64,000 bases of DNA from Omphiscola glabra (GCA_964017045.1 OZ024795.1:54661350-54725349), one strand, 5' to 3'. Shown: positions 35,079 through 48,215, counted from the first letter of the stretch. Numbers and translations are program-made. The notes: generated from the sequence alone by a model not told the origin.

Positions 35079-35837
35079 GTCGAAGCATTGGTCCTCTTTG
35101 CAAAAAAAGATTATTAAAAAAATTTAATTAAAAATAATATTTTAAAACCATGATTGGACAACTCTCGTGAAGTTTGTTTCGTTTATAGATTTCACATACA
35201 ATTTTCAGTAAAGAGGGAAAAAATGTATGTCTGCTTGTACAGTGATTCATACATCTAATATTACTGTGACCTTAATTAGTCGTCTGGCTACAAGAGTGAG
35301 TGTAATGTGTTATCATTTGTGAAAAGTAAGGTGTGACTGATCCGTTGTGTAATGTAAATAGTAATGTCATGTAGTGCACTTTAAATTTCATGTAAAAATG
35401 TAATCCAATTTAAATAATGTCTAGTAATACAATATAAATAATGTCACGTAATCCAATATAAATATTGTCATGTGATCCCATATAAATATTGTCATATAAT
35501 GCAATATAAATAATGTAATATCATCCAATATAAAAGTCTTATTTTCGGAATATAAAAGTTTTTTTTTAACTTAAATTTTTAACTTTTTTTTTTTTTTTAA
35601 AGTATTGTCAATGAAAAATATGTGGCTTTTTTAAAAAAAGAATCTTCAGCTTAATTTATAATATAAATGTCACTCACCCAAAATGTATAAACTAAATGTC
35701 TCTCCCCTCAAAGTTGTACATTTTTTTTTTTAATTAAGTCTTTAAAATTTTTTAAAAATAATTTTTACCTAAATTTATCGTTAAAAAATCTCAACTCCTA
35801 AGTGTATAGATTTAATTGTTTTTTTTACTTAAATTTA
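35079..35837. other. AT-rich spacer with degenerate 'aatataaataatgtc' repeats
   Basis: At about 35350-35530 an irregular repeat of ~25 bp (aatataaataatgtcatgta) is visible. Otherwise AT-rich, with no gene. Confidence 0.5.
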
Positions 35838-36005
35838 CAGAACTGTTTACTCTTACGATTTTGGCGTACAATGTACGATTTTGAGGTGCGTACATTATAT
35901 AAATTATATATACTGAATGTCTATTTTTTTACAATTAAGATAATATATTGAACGATTTTTCGATAATATTGTACGATTTTACGAGTTTAAGGGTAAACAG
36001 GTCTG
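35838..36005. mobile_element. MITE family B, copy 1
   Basis: A 168-bp element with ends cagaactgtttac and (reverse complement) cagacctgtttac, flanked by AATTTA on both sides (35832-35837, 36006-36011). It shares cttacgattttggcgtacaa and the terminal text with the copy at 41425. The superfamily is not assigned; a 6-bp duplication is unusual. Confidence 0.8.
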
Positions 36006-37034
36006 AATTTAACATTTAAAAAGATGTTTTTAGACTCGGTCCTTCCTTTTAGACGTGGTCAATTGTCTTCTATTCCTGGAGTCTTGACAGCCCCCAGACA
36101 CTGATTGGTCATTAGAAGGTCACGTGCAGAGGTCACGACACGCTAAACGCGAAGAGTCCGATTCGTTTGTCACACCACAACCCAGACCACATAGTGGACC
36201 TAGTGGACAACAAGGTCATGGAGATAGTTTGTGTCTACAGAAAAAAGGAAAAGGGGAGAGAACTACAAAGGAGCTGAACGGGGCTTTATATCCCCAGGAG
36301 ATTGGTCTATTTAATACAGCGGTTCTCAATCATTGGCACTCATGTAGCTAGGGTTAGTGCCGCGAGGGGCGGGCCAATCTTTTTGCAGCCCCCCTACCAC
36401 GAAAGAAAGAGTCTGCAGTTGGCCGAAAATCCCGACACTCAAATATAAAGGAAAAAATTGCAAGCCGGAGTGGACCGCCCCCTTCCATCCCCTTCCCACA
36501 TCAACGTCATCAAATAGGTCCCACCAGGACTAACACAACTTTCCTCCGGCTAAGTGCAGAATGATGCAAAACTAAATTCAGATATCCGCCAAAATGCATC
36601 CCAGCATTTTGAAATTATCAAAAAAAATTCTGGTGAGGGTGTTCGGCGCCCTTCCCATACCCCTGACTCAATTTCGCTCGGGAGACTTAGTTAGGCGTCC
36701 TCGATTTACGCCCCCCCCCCCCCACCCATCTTTGTCGATCAAAATGGGAAATGGCGGAAATAGTGGAACAAGGTATGTGGAAGCTTCAAATAGAAATACA
36801 GGGCAATAAAAAGAGAACGTATCGGCTAAAAGCCTTCCCCAGCAGACAGGACTAATGAAGAAACAACACGAAACAGAAAGTAGCTCCAAACCTTACATGT
36901 TTGGAGCTCGCTATTAATGTTAGGGTCGGAAGTTTTGTTTTCAAAAACCAAGATTACAAGATAATAGATATGAATAAATTAATAATTGTGGGCTAATTTG
37001 TTTGGTAATTATTAAGTAACTATTAAGTGACATG
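36006..37034. other. Spacer with a dispersed-repeat fragment
   Basis: At 36318 begins cagcggttctcaatcattgg, resembling a hAT/SPIN terminus, followed by gtagctagggttagtgccgc. The latter motif recurs at about 63651, so it belongs to a dispersed repeat. No right end was found. A C-run lies at 36711-36723. Confidence 0.45.
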
Positions 37035-37312
37035 CCGCCCGCTGAGATTTGATGCAGCCCACTGAGACTTAATGCAGCCCGCTGAAATTTGATGCAGCCA
37101 ACTGAGAATCTATGCAGCCCACTGAGAATTGATGCAGCCCACTGAGAATTGATGCAGCCCACTGAGATTTGATGCAGCCCGCTGAGATTTGATGCAGCCA
37201 ACTGAGAATTGATGCAGCCCACTGAGAATTGATGCAGCCCACTGAGAGTTGATGCAGCCCGCTGAGAGTTGATGCAGCCCACTGAGAGTTGATGCAGCCG
37301 CTGAGAGTTGAC
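37035..37312. repeat. 20-bp minisatellite, about 14 copies
   Basis: Unit gatgcagcccactgagaatt with G/A variants. Confidence 0.95.
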
Positions 37313-38621
37313 TAGAGATAAAAGTAGTCCGTGAAGTCAATCCTAATCTTAATTTAGTGGTTGTTTTCATCAGCTTCAGTGTCAGATTCACTGCAAGAAT
37401 ATCAAAATCACTAAGCACAGTTTGATCAGAGTCACTGTCAGCCATGTGCGAATTTCACGAAGTAACTACCCCCACAAAAAGAACTCCTGCACACAAATAA
37501 ATTTAGTTCACCATCAAAGAACACCGCCATTACAATGTCGGGATGTGCAGGAATACGTAAGAATAAATTTGATTGGTTGGGACAACGCCAAGCCAGCCAT
37601 TCACGAGGCTCGATTTATCGGGCCGATGGCTCGGACTTTTGTCTTTCTCGCTAGTGCACCTTGGGCCGATAGATCGTCCTTTACGTCTAGAGGGTTAAGG
37701 TCTCGCGTAGAAAAAATCATTTTCTTGCCCTACCAAAGTGAATTCTTGCACGCAGATGTTATTCAAGAGCTGGAAAGATGATATTTACATTCATGCAAAA
37801 AAAAAAAAAAAACTATAACAATGCAAAATTAGAAAATTTAGGCCCCTTACACAAAGTTTAAAATGACAAAAGCTGATTTTTATGGAGTTTTTATGGTTTA
37901 TTTTAAGGAATGCAAATGTCATGGCCATCGTGTCCACATTTACTGGGCCCAATGTTCACAATGCGTGACGCTAATGTCATTGGTCAAGAATTGATCCGGC
38001 TGGAAATCGGGCCACGTCCCAAATGAGCGTACAGGAAGTGACGTTAGAAAAGCGCCACGTGACGCCGGGTAGTGTCGTCACTGATGTCCCCACACACTTC
38101 CCGTGTGATGAACGGCGCGAGCAAAAGGATGAGCGAGCCACACGCGGCAGGCGTTCGTTGTTTAGAGGGGGTGACACACTCGGGCCGCACGTCCAAATTA
38201 TTCCCAACATTAATCTGAAAATAGCGTTTTGTTGTGGTGCGATCTGTTGGTGTGATTTTTTTTTCTTTTTTGAATCCCCCCAAAAGGTGTGATGTCATCA
38301 AAAAGGGGCTGTCGTGAACAGCTGAATAGGGCTGTACTCAAAACGTCACTGGTCGTTTGCCTGCGTGGGTTCAACTAAGAATAGCGTCAAAGATTTTTTG
38401 CATATTAAGTGGATTTTAAACACTACATTATTTAATTGAAAGGCCTGCGGTTTCAATTAATCCCCGGCAAACAATCCAACAAAAGTGCGCACTTTTACCG
38501 ATGTGGAAGTCACAGGCCGAGGGCGGCTCATTTCAACGCAGCACTCTTTAAACAAAACCTGGCAATGAAATGGAGCGGAATTGTTGTGGCTGGAAAATAT
38601 CAAACGTTTTAAGCTGAAACG
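37313..38621. other. Single-copy interval, no gene recognised
   Basis: A 119-codon frame at 37422-37781 matches no family I know and has no coding signature beyond openness. Later, 38440-38640 is a complex repeat-free block (see findings). An A-run lies at about 37796-37812. Confidence 0.4.
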
Positions 38622-39960
38622 TGGACAATTGAAATATAAAGCCTGGAACTATGGACAATAAACACGGGGACTATGGACAAATTAACGCAGGGGCAAAGGA
38701 CAATAAACACGGAGACTATAGACAAATTGATACAGGGGCAATGGACAATTTAATACAAGGATTGTGGACGAGTTAACATTGGAACTGTGGACAAATAAGC
38801 ACGCAATGACTATGGACAAATAACACGCAATGACTATGTACAAATAACACGCAATGACTATGTACAAATAACACGCAATGACTATGTACAAATAACAAGC
38901 AATGACTATGTACAAATAACACGTAATGACTATGGACAAATAACACGCAATGACTATGTACAAATAACACGCAATGACTATGGACAAATAACACGCAATG
39001 ACTATGGACAAATAACACGCAATGACTATGTACAAATAACACGCAACGACTATGTACAAATAACACGCAATGACTATGGACAAATAAAACGCAATGACTA
39101 TGTACAAATAACACGCAATGACTATGGACAAATAACACGCAATGACTATGTACAAATAACACGCAATGACTATGTACAAATAACACGCAATGACTATGTA
39201 CAAATAACACGCAATGACTATGGTTAATAACACGCAATGACTATAGACAAATAGCAGGCAATGACTATGGACAAATAAGCACACAATGACTATGTACAAA
39301 TAACACGCAATGACTATGGACAAATAACACGCAAAGACTATGGACAAATAACACGCAATGACTATGGACAGATAACACGCAATGACTATGTACAAATAAC
39401 ACGCAACGACTATGTACAAATAACACGCAACAACTATGTACAAATAACACGCAATGACTATGAACAAATAACACGCAATGACTATGAACAAATAACACGC
39501 AATGACTATGGACAAATAACATGCAATGACTATGTACAAATAACACGCAATGACTATGTACAAATAACACGCAATGACTATGGACAAATAACACGCAATG
39601 ACTATGGACAAATAAGCACGCAATGACTATGTACAAATAACACGCAATGACTATGGACAAATAACACGCAAAGACTATGTACAAATAACACGCAATGACT
39701 ATGGACAAATAACACGCAATGACTATGGACAAATAACACGCAATGACTATGGACAAATAACACGCAATGACTATGTACAATAAACACGCAACGACTATGT
39801 ACAAATAACACGCAATGACTATGGACAAATAACACGCAATGACTATGTACAAATAACACGCAATGACTATGTACAAATAACACGCAATGACTATGTACAA
39901 ATAACACACAATGACTATGTACAAATAACACGCAATGACTATGTACAAATAAACACAGGG
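38622..39960. repeat. 24-bp satellite array, about 50 copies
   Basis: Unit aacacgcaatgactatggac plus aaat, with a frequent tatgtac variant. The first 150 bp is a looser version (ggactatggacaataaacac). Long minus-strand frames (up to 437 codons, fused with the next array) are artefacts. Confidence 0.96.
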
Positions 39961-39971
39961 ACTAAGGACAA

Positions 39972-40875
39972 ATAAACACATGCCACCTAACACGCCTCCC
40001 CTCATGCCATTCAACACGCCTCCCATCATGCCAACCAACACGACTCCCAATATGTCACACAACACGCCTCCCAATATGTCACACAACACGCCTCCCAATA
40101 TGTCACCCAACACGCCTCCCAATAAGTCACCCAACACGCCTCCCAATATGTCACACAACACGCCTCCCAATATGTCACACAACACGCCTCCCAATATGTC
40201 ACACAACACGCCTCCAATCATGCCATCCAACACGCCTCCCAATAGGTCACACAACACGCCTCCCAATATGTCACACAACACGCCTCCCATCATGCCCCCA
40301 AACACGCCTCTTATCATGCCACCCAACCCGCCACCCATCATGCCACCCAACACGCATCCCAATATGTCACCCAACACGCCTCCCATCATGCCACCCAACA
40401 CGCATCCCATCATGCCACCCAACACGCCTCCCATCATGCCACCAAACACGCCTCCTATCATTCCATCCAACACGCCTCCCATCATGTCACCTAACACGCC
40501 TTCCATCATGCCATCCAACACGCCTCCCATCATGCCATCCAACACGCCTCCCATCAAGTCACCCAACACGCCTCCCATTATGCCATCAACACGCCTCCCA
40601 TTATGCCATCCAACACGCCTCCCATTATGCCATCCAACACGCCTCCCATTATGCCATCCAACACGCCTCCCATTATGTCATCCAACACGCCTCCCATTAT
40701 GCCATCCAACACGCCTCCCATTATGCCATCCAACACGCCTCCCATTATGCCATCCAACACGCCTCCCATTATGTCATCCAACACGCCTCCCATTATGCCA
40801 TCCAACACGCCTCCCATTATGCCATCCAACACGCCTACCATTATGCCATCCAACACGCCTACCATTATGCCTCCC
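39972..40875. repeat. 24-bp satellite array of a second type, about 37 copies
   Basis: Unit aacacgcctcccatcatgcc plus atcc. It directly abuts the preceding 24-bp array and shares its period and the heptamer aacacgc. The 336-codon + frame (proline-rich NTPPIMPS) is an artefact. Confidence 0.96.
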
Positions 40876-41424
40876 AAAATGCCTCACTTTGACCGCAACA
40901 TTTTGCCGCTCAATTCATGACCAGGGTCATCCTCTTGTTAGTTTGTGTGTGTGTATGTGTGTGTGTAGTGTGGGGAGTCCACACATTTGAGTCTAATGCA
41001 TTGAGTCTAATGGGACCCGGGTGCGAATGGCGGCGCTGCGTGTCCGGGTATCTTTTTGTCAAAATGCTACTTGGATGTCATTTGTGGTAGTTTATTTTAG
41101 TTAAACTGAAGAATTAAGTTTATGGACTATAGTCCATTCAATTATCTTTCATTTGATACATCATTTTGTCTTACAAACCCAACAATAATATTTTAAATTG
41201 TTTTTTTAATCCCAACCTCTCACTTCTGGTACCCGGGTGCGAATAGCCACTTCGTTTATGAAATGCAATGTTATTTTGTCGTTTAATTTATTCTTAAAGT
41301 TTTAGTTAAAGACGATTTGGCGTCCCGATGTTGGCGCCCCGATGTTCGCACCTGGGACGAATGCAACACTTCGCCCTTCTCACAAGGCCATATTATGTTG
41401 TAATGGTGACACAAAGGACGCCAC
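40876..41424. other. Spacer with GT microsatellite
   Basis: A (GT)n tract at about 40943-40967 and a motif acccgggtgcgaat occurring twice directly (41016, 41231) and once inverted with one change (about 41346). No gene. Confidence 0.45.
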
Positions 41425-41583
41425 CTGACCTGTTTACTCTTACGATTTTGGCGTACAATGTACGATTGTGAGGTGTGTACATGATAAATACTGTATTTTT
41501 AATTTTTACTAATCAGATTATGTTATTGAAAGATTTTGTGATGATATTGTAAGATGTTAAGAGTTTGAGGGTAAACAGGTCTG
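41425..41583. mobile_element. MITE family B, copy 2
   Basis: A 159-bp element with ends ctgacctgtttac and (reverse complement) cagacctgtttac, flanked by the 6-bp duplication CGCCAC (41419-41424, 41584-41589). Same family as 35838-36005. Confidence 0.8.
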
Positions 41584-41889
41584 CGCCACAGAGTTGTGTC
41601 CCCCTTATGCCTCTGATGTGGACATAAAGAGGACTTCAGTAATCATGTATGAAAATTATTAGGGTCACTGCTCATTGTAACTGTACAGACCAGACCCAGT
41701 CATATGCTGTGTCGCTGTTATGATTGCAGTGTCATTATTATTGTGGCGTTGTTATAATTGTAATATTTGTTAATATTTTTAGCTTTGAAAAGTGATTCGA
41801 TCCCATTTTTCCGGGTGAAACAATTAGTTTGAACAATAAAAAGATTATATTTTTTAAAATGCTGCTGTTTCAGTCGAATTGTTGACAGA
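41584..41889. other. Spacer, nothing recognised
   Basis: AT-rich single-copy text without a recognisable feature. Confidence 0.4.
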
Positions 41890-42440
41890 GTTCAGAAAAT
41901 TAGCTCATCTCGTGGCACGTGCTCGGGGTGCCAAACAAAACGACCCAAGGTGCCGGTGGCACGTGGTCACCTCGCGGAGGCGGTCTTCTCCTAGCACAAA
42001 CAGTCATTCGACCTTTGACCCGCACGTGCCGAGCGTCTGAACATGGCCCCCGACACCCCGGTGACGTGAAGACGCATTCAGCTTACCCGCCACTCCACCC
42101 CCCCCTCCCACCACGTACATTAAGTAGCGGTTTTAAACGGAAGGAATTTGACATCACGTGAGTCCGCTAGTCAGCTGCGGTCCATTGAATTCGCCGTCGC
42201 GGTGGCAGATCAGAGGTCAATCGAACCGGAGCGGTTTTCGGGCGCAGCGCGCATTGTCGGGTTTATGATTATTTGATGAGGTCAAATGGCAATCAGGTGT
42301 CACGCGCGGCCTAAAGCTAGCAACGGCTGCTAGGCGGGGGAAGTCACCTGTACCTGGTGCTAAAAGGGGGAGTTGTCTTTCCTTTAGCTAGTTAGTAAAG
42401 ACCAAGGAGAGGTTAGCAGTTTCACGCGGAAACAATGAGT
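41890..42440. promoter_or_regulatory. GC-rich island with clustered E-boxes
   Basis: Four CACGTG motifs occur within 245 bp (41916, 41960, 42023, 42155), plus CAGCTG at 42172, CAGGTG at 42294 and CACCTG at 42345. The block is GC- and CpG-rich compared with its AT-rich surroundings and contains no convincing exon. It lies about 12 kb upstream of the bHLH gene. Use as an enhancer or promoter is inference from motif density alone. Confidence 0.35.
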
Positions 42441-42499
42441 TGTCCTCTCATGAGTTTAAAAAATCGCGATTTACTTTGATTCTGGGCCAAAACCCACCG

Positions 42500-42796
42500 G
42501 TGTCAGAGTGGCAGAGACGGTGTCAGGGTGGCAGAGACGGTGTTAGAGTGGCAGAGACGTGTCAGAGTGGCAGGGACGGTGTCAAGGTGGCAGAGATGGT
42601 GTCAGGGTGGCAGAGACGGTGTCAGGGTGGCAGAGACGGTGTCAAGGTGGCAGAAACAGTGTCAAGATGGCAGAGACGGTGTCAAGGTGGCAGAGACGGT
42701 GTCAGAGTGGCAGAGACGGTGTCAGGGTGGCAGAGACAGTATCAGGGTGGCAGAGGCGGTCAGGGTGGCAGAGACAGTGTCAGGGTGGGCAGAGAC
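42500..42796. repeat. 20-bp minisatellite, about 15 copies
   Basis: Unit gtcagggtggcagagacggt with aaggtgg and agagtgg variants. Confidence 0.95.
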
Positions 42797-43071
42797 CCAA
42801 CAGGCAAATGCAAAGATATAATTGTGCTTCTAAGATCTCAGTTTTGTGTTGATTCTAAATCCGTCAACGCACACAAAAAGCCTACACTATAAACAGGTTT
42901 TTTTCAATGTTTCAGTGACACATAACGATTACACGTCTCTACAAACTATAGCAGTGCTTCCTATACGGTGTGTCGAGACGCAGTAGTTGGGTCGCCTACA
43001 GGGGGTAGCTGTGTCGTGTAAAAAAAAGCAAACCCCGACAATCGTTCTTTTATTTAACTTTTAAAAAACCC

Positions 43072-43311
43072 GCTGATAATCAGAGAAGTTATTGACAATG
43101 AAATCAGAGAAGTTATTGACAATGAAATCAGAGAAGTTATTGACAATGAAATCAGAGAAGTTATTGACAATGAAATCAGAGAAGTTATTGACAATGAAAT
43201 CAGAGAAGTTATTGACAATGAAATCAGAGAAGTTATTGACAATGAAATCAGAGAAGTTATTGACAATGAAATCAGAGAAGTTATTGACAATGAAATCAGA
43301 GAAGTTATTGT
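43072..43311. repeat. 24-bp minisatellite, 10 essentially perfect copies
   Basis: Unit gacaatgaaatcagagaagt plus tatt. No substitution is visible between full copies, so the array is young or recently homogenised. Confidence 0.97.
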
Positions 43312-44140
43312 GATAAAATATAATTTGAAAACAGATTGCACATGTTTGATACTTATCAAGAACTATATTAAGATTGTAGACATTTATTTTGATGTAAATG
43401 TACTTTAATACCGCGTTTAACAAAGTCTTTAACCTTGTGAAGTACCAAAATATAAATGAATTTTAAAATACCGATATATGCAAACAACGGGAAATAACTT
43501 GGCCTTAAAAACGGTGAATTTCCGGAACGTTACGCTATTTAAAATCGAGAACTGTGAGACTGTAAAAAAAGATTAGTTTTAAATATTAAGATCATCAAAT
43601 ATATCGATCGTATCGTTTTATTGTTGTACACGGTACACTGTTTTCTCCGGTTGTGTGTGTGTGGGGGGGGGGGGGGGCTTTTGACTTTCTTCGGGGGAAA
43701 GGGGGGGATCAGTGCCTATCGGAGATATGCATCAAAGTAACATTGCTTGCATGATTCAGCGGATTTCATTGGCTTAGGGCAGGATTATAATATTGGAAAT
43801 GATCGAATGAAAATAAATCTTTTAATTCTATTCAGGGACAGATCACTCTAACCAAATAAACTAATTGTTAAATATAGCAGACTATATACATTTTTTATAT
43901 ATTTTGTATTTCTTTTTTTTAAAATAATAATTCAGTATAAATTTAAAGTAACGACTATTACATTTACAATCCTAGGCAGCAAGTTATTGGTGATATTTAT
44001 AGTTTACCAAATATAAATAAGTACTGCATTAGCAACTCCAAGCAACTATTTCACTATTTGTCTTAAATTTTAATTAATTTTTTTTTTAAACGCTAAATAC
44101 ATGAACTAAAGAAAGTCTCAAGTGGCTTCAATTAATAAAG
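43312..44140. other. AT-rich spacer with a 15-bp G-run
   Basis: A GT tract followed by 15 G lies at 43651-43677. No gene. Confidence 0.5.
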
Positions 44141-44199
44141 CCCTATCAGTGACAGTGACTGGTTATGAAGCCCTATCAGTGACAGTGACTGGTTATGGG
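44141..44199. repeat. 30-bp tandem duplication
   Basis: Two copies of agccctatcagtgacagtga plus ctggttatga. Confidence 0.9.
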
Positions 44200-44246
44200 T
44201 AAATGACTATGACTAATAATTAAAGTAGCAATGAGCCAGCGTTCGT

Positions 44247-44447
44247 CAATGTCACTTATCCTAAGTACCTAACCAGAATCCTTAAACTGACGAGGAAGAA
44301 GTTACTCTTACTGATTCATAACATCATTAAAATTAGGCCTATGTCAATGTCACTTATCCTAAATACCGAACCAGAACCAGAATCCTTAAACTGACGAGGA
44401 AGAAGTTACTCTTACTGATTCATAACATCATTAAAATTAGGCCTACG
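44247..44447. repeat. About 100-bp tandem duplication
   Basis: Two adjacent copies beginning gtcaatgtcacttatcctaa. The second carries an extra 6 bp (gaacca). Confidence 0.92.
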
Positions 44448-46915
44448 TCACTTTAACTGTTGTTTAAACTTAACGGGTGTACTCGTCGTTGAAAACCGTT
44501 TGTCAGCTCTGTCAATACAAAAACCTCTGCGAAACAGTTAATAGCTGGCAGCAGGTGGATAGTAGCCTACTAAGTAGGCCGTAGGCCCATCTATGTCATA
44601 TGCTGTTATATTTCAAGATCAAGATGAGTTCCAATAACATAAATATTAATATTAGGCTAACTTATTGTGTTTTAGCACAAATTTCATGTTTTGATTGAAA
44701 CACATAAAGAAAAAATAAATGATGAAATTTTACACAAAAATAACCATTAGTAGCCCACTATCAGGCCTATAAATTACATTTTTCACATCAATAATCAAAA
44801 TTATCTGCAAAGGCTATTGTCGGAAAAAGATAGCAAAATCCTGAATTATAGAGATTCAAAAATATAAAATAAATATGAACTGCAGGGGTTTATACAATAA
44901 AATTACACAATAGGCTTGATATATATTTTAGTCCTATTTCTACTTTTTGGGTACATTATATAGGCTACATTTGCAAGTAAGTGTATCATAGGGTAAATTT
45001 TCAAAATAAGACAAGAGATTTATTGAACTTGGTTTTCAAATAATTTTATTATTAGAAGATATGTTTTCTTAACAATTTTGAAAGACCAAATGTGTCCTTT
45101 AAATTGTCAATACTTACATGAAGGTTACACACCTGTCTTAGTAGATTAGGTTAAAATAACTTTAACAAAATCTTTAAAATTAATATCCACTTTAATCTGT
45201 ATCTTTACTTGAGACTCTAACTCTCTAACAGATTGTGATCTAAAAAAATACTTTATGATTTTCTAGAAATTTGTTAAACAATGTACGGCATATCACTTTC
45301 AATTATATTACCGTATTTTTATTAACCAGTCATACACCATAAATATTAAAATTTCTTCTATTCATAAATTCATAATTAATTTTTTTTTAAATGTTTAAAT
45401 AGTTTTTATTTATGGCTTTGAAATAGCATTAATTAATTTTTTAAATTATATTTCTTAAAATTAATATTAATACATTTCACTATGACTTAAAATTTAAAAA
45501 AAAAGACCTATAACTTATGAAATATTTCAATTTATTGAACTGAAAATAAATTGATGAATTGTAGATCTAATGACAAACCTTAGTAGATTGCTTATCTCAG
45601 CATAACCTAAGGACATGGTAATGTGGCGGTATAAACCTATGTACATCATATGAGTGGGTAACACCTAAGAACATGGTCATGTGCTGGTTTAAACCTATGG
45701 ACACGATATCAGAGGGTAGCAATTAAGGACAGGAAAATGAGACGGTTAATGCATTATTTTACAGTATTGCATTACCTAAGGATGTAGACATGTTACAATG
45801 CTCTATCCAAAATATTTGTGTGACGGTTGCAACCAATGGCCATAGGCATGTGATGGTGCTCTACCCAAAATATGTGTGTGATGGATACAACCTAAGTACA
45901 TAGGCATGTGACGGTTACAATGCTGAGTATAAAACTATGTTACAACTTTATGCAGATAAAATTAAAAGCAGAAAAAAAACTTAATTCTTTTTCATTGCCA
46001 TTTTGCTTTAGTATAATATAAAAAATACTAACTGATATGATTAGCTATATCTGAATTAACAGCATCCAAAAAAAGCTTCCATTTGAATACAATTTATTTG
46101 CTTTTGCCTTCCTTTAACTTCCTTTAAGTCAATTTTGTACTCATATCAAATTTCATCTCTTTACTAAAGCGGTATAAACATTTTTCACTCCAACGTCTAG
46201 GGCTTATTAATTTAAGAACTAGTTTATCAGAGGTTAACATCACACCTAACATCATGGTTAACAAAAGCTACCCGTATTACATTGTATTTCAAATTATAAT
46301 TTCTATTGTATTTTATGTGTTCTTAATCTTTTCTTGTAAATAGTCCCAAATACATTTTCATAAGTCATTCATTTTCTTATAAGCTTTTTTAAAAGACAAT
46401 TCTTTAGATTTATGGATAAATTTCTATAGCTTTTCATTTATTTTTCATGACAGAGAATTGTATTAAAATTTTGTTGTTTTTTTTCAATTTTTTTCAGTTT
46501 TTAAAAAGAAACTCTATTTGCTGTGAACTTATCTTTTCATTTCATTAATAAGTGATATCAGGTGTCTCATTAAATCAAGACTAAAATAATTATGCCATTT
46601 AGTCATGTCCAACACTCAGCAATTGTCAGTGCAGATAATTTATTCAAACAAATTTACCTTCTTCAAAAGGTTTTCTAGAGAGCATGGGTAATACAAGCAT
46701 CCTTAATATAACCTCTATTTATGACAAGTTCTTAAGTACATCAATATATTATTTGCAATCATCGTCTTTAGGCAGTTTACAATAAAAGTATATTATTACA
46801 AAATAGGGCATATTATATCTTTGTATTGCTAGAAACTACTGTAGCATAAATGTCTTTTTTTTTTAAAACTGAAACCAGATGAATGATAAAAAAGACTTCT
46901 ATCAGTATTAGGTTC
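44448..46915. other. Long AT-rich single-copy interval
   Basis: No frame above 60 codons, no RNA gene and no transposon end recognised. A degenerate ~45-bp repeat with acctaaggacatg is faintly visible at about 45600-45920. This is the longest array-free stretch in the window. Confidence 0.5.
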
Positions 46916-47215
46916 AATAAATATACCTCAAAGTACACCTACAGCAATAAAAATAAATTATAGGTTCAACAGACATACCTCAAGGAATGCTTGCAGCAAT
47001 TAAAATAAATTATAGGTGCAATAGACATACCTCAAGGAATGCTTGCAGCAATTAAAATAAATTAGAGGTTCAATAAGACATACCTCAAGGAATGCTTGCA
47101 GCAATAAATAAATAATAGTTTCAATAGACATACCTCAAGGAATGCTTGCAGCAATAAAATAAATTATAGGTGCAATAGACATATCTAAAGCCTGCAGGCA
47201 GCAATTAAATAAATT
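46916..47215. repeat. About 54-bp minisatellite, 5-6 copies
   Basis: Units share agacatacctcaaggaatgc and ttgcagcaattaaaataaat. Confidence 0.92.
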
Positions 47216-47690
47216 ATACTTAAAACTTTTTAAAAAATATCACATCTAATTTTAGACACATAATTTTGATTATCAATTCATTTTTCATATAAAAGATAAA
47301 AGTTAATAGAAATTATTAAATGATTCTTAAAATATCTAATTTTGCAATAGTCATAACTAATTTTAGAACTTAAGAAGAATCAGATTTTACAAAAGAGAAG
47401 CATTTTAAAAAAAATTCTTTGAAATCTATTTCTTCTTAAAATGTTTTTGCCAATATTTTAAAATTCACAATTAAGCTAATTCATTATATGATCACTTTTA
47501 ATTTAAAATGTTCAATTTGATTTAAAAATCATGGCAATTGTAACATAGGACTAACTTACACCAGCATAATATAATTATATATGCACTGACCCCTACTAGT
47601 TTACAAGCATTTTCATCAAACTAAAATTCACACTTACATTTTTCCCTCCTAATTAAAAAGAACATTTTTTAATCCTATATTTTGAAATTT
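47216..47690. other. AT-rich spacer
   Basis: Nothing recognised. Confidence 0.4.
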
Positions 47691-48215
47691 TTAATTTTAA
47701 GTTTTTCCAATTATAATTTTTTCCAATTATAAGTTTTTCCAATTACAAGTTTTTCCAATTGAAAGTTTTACCAAATGAAATTTTTTCCAATTGAAAGTTT
47801 TACCAATTGAAAGTTTTTCCAATTAAAAGTTTTACCAATTATAAGTTTTGACAATTATAAGTTTTACCAATTAAAAGTTTTACCAATTACAAGTTTTACC
47901 AATTAAAAGATTTACCAATTATAAGTTTTGCCAATTACAAGTTTTACCAATTATAAGTTTTACCAATTAAAAGTTTTACCAATTACAAGTTTTACCAATT
48001 AAAAGTTTCACCAATTGAGAGTTTTGTTAAATAAAAGTTTGCCAATTAAACGTTTTGTTAAATAAAAGTTTACCAATTGAGAGTTTTACCAATTAAAAGC
48101 TTTGCCAATTAAAAGTTTTACAAATTGAAAGTTTTGCCAATTATAAGTTTTGACAGTTATAAGTTTTGACAATTGAAAGTTTTACCAATTAAAAGTTTTT
48201 CCAATTGACATAAAC
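47691..48215. repeat. 16-bp minisatellite, about 33 diverged copies
   Basis: Unit aattataagttttacc with frequent aaaag, acaag and gaaag variants. Confidence 0.93.

Noticed and set aside
37422..37781. 119-codon frame on +
   Set aside because: No recognisable domain, no splice or promoter context, and composition not distinct from flanking noncoding DNA.
38682..40990. Long frames of 313-437 codons across the 24-bp arrays
   Set aside because: Artefacts of two 24-bp arrays; the minus frame simply reads through both.
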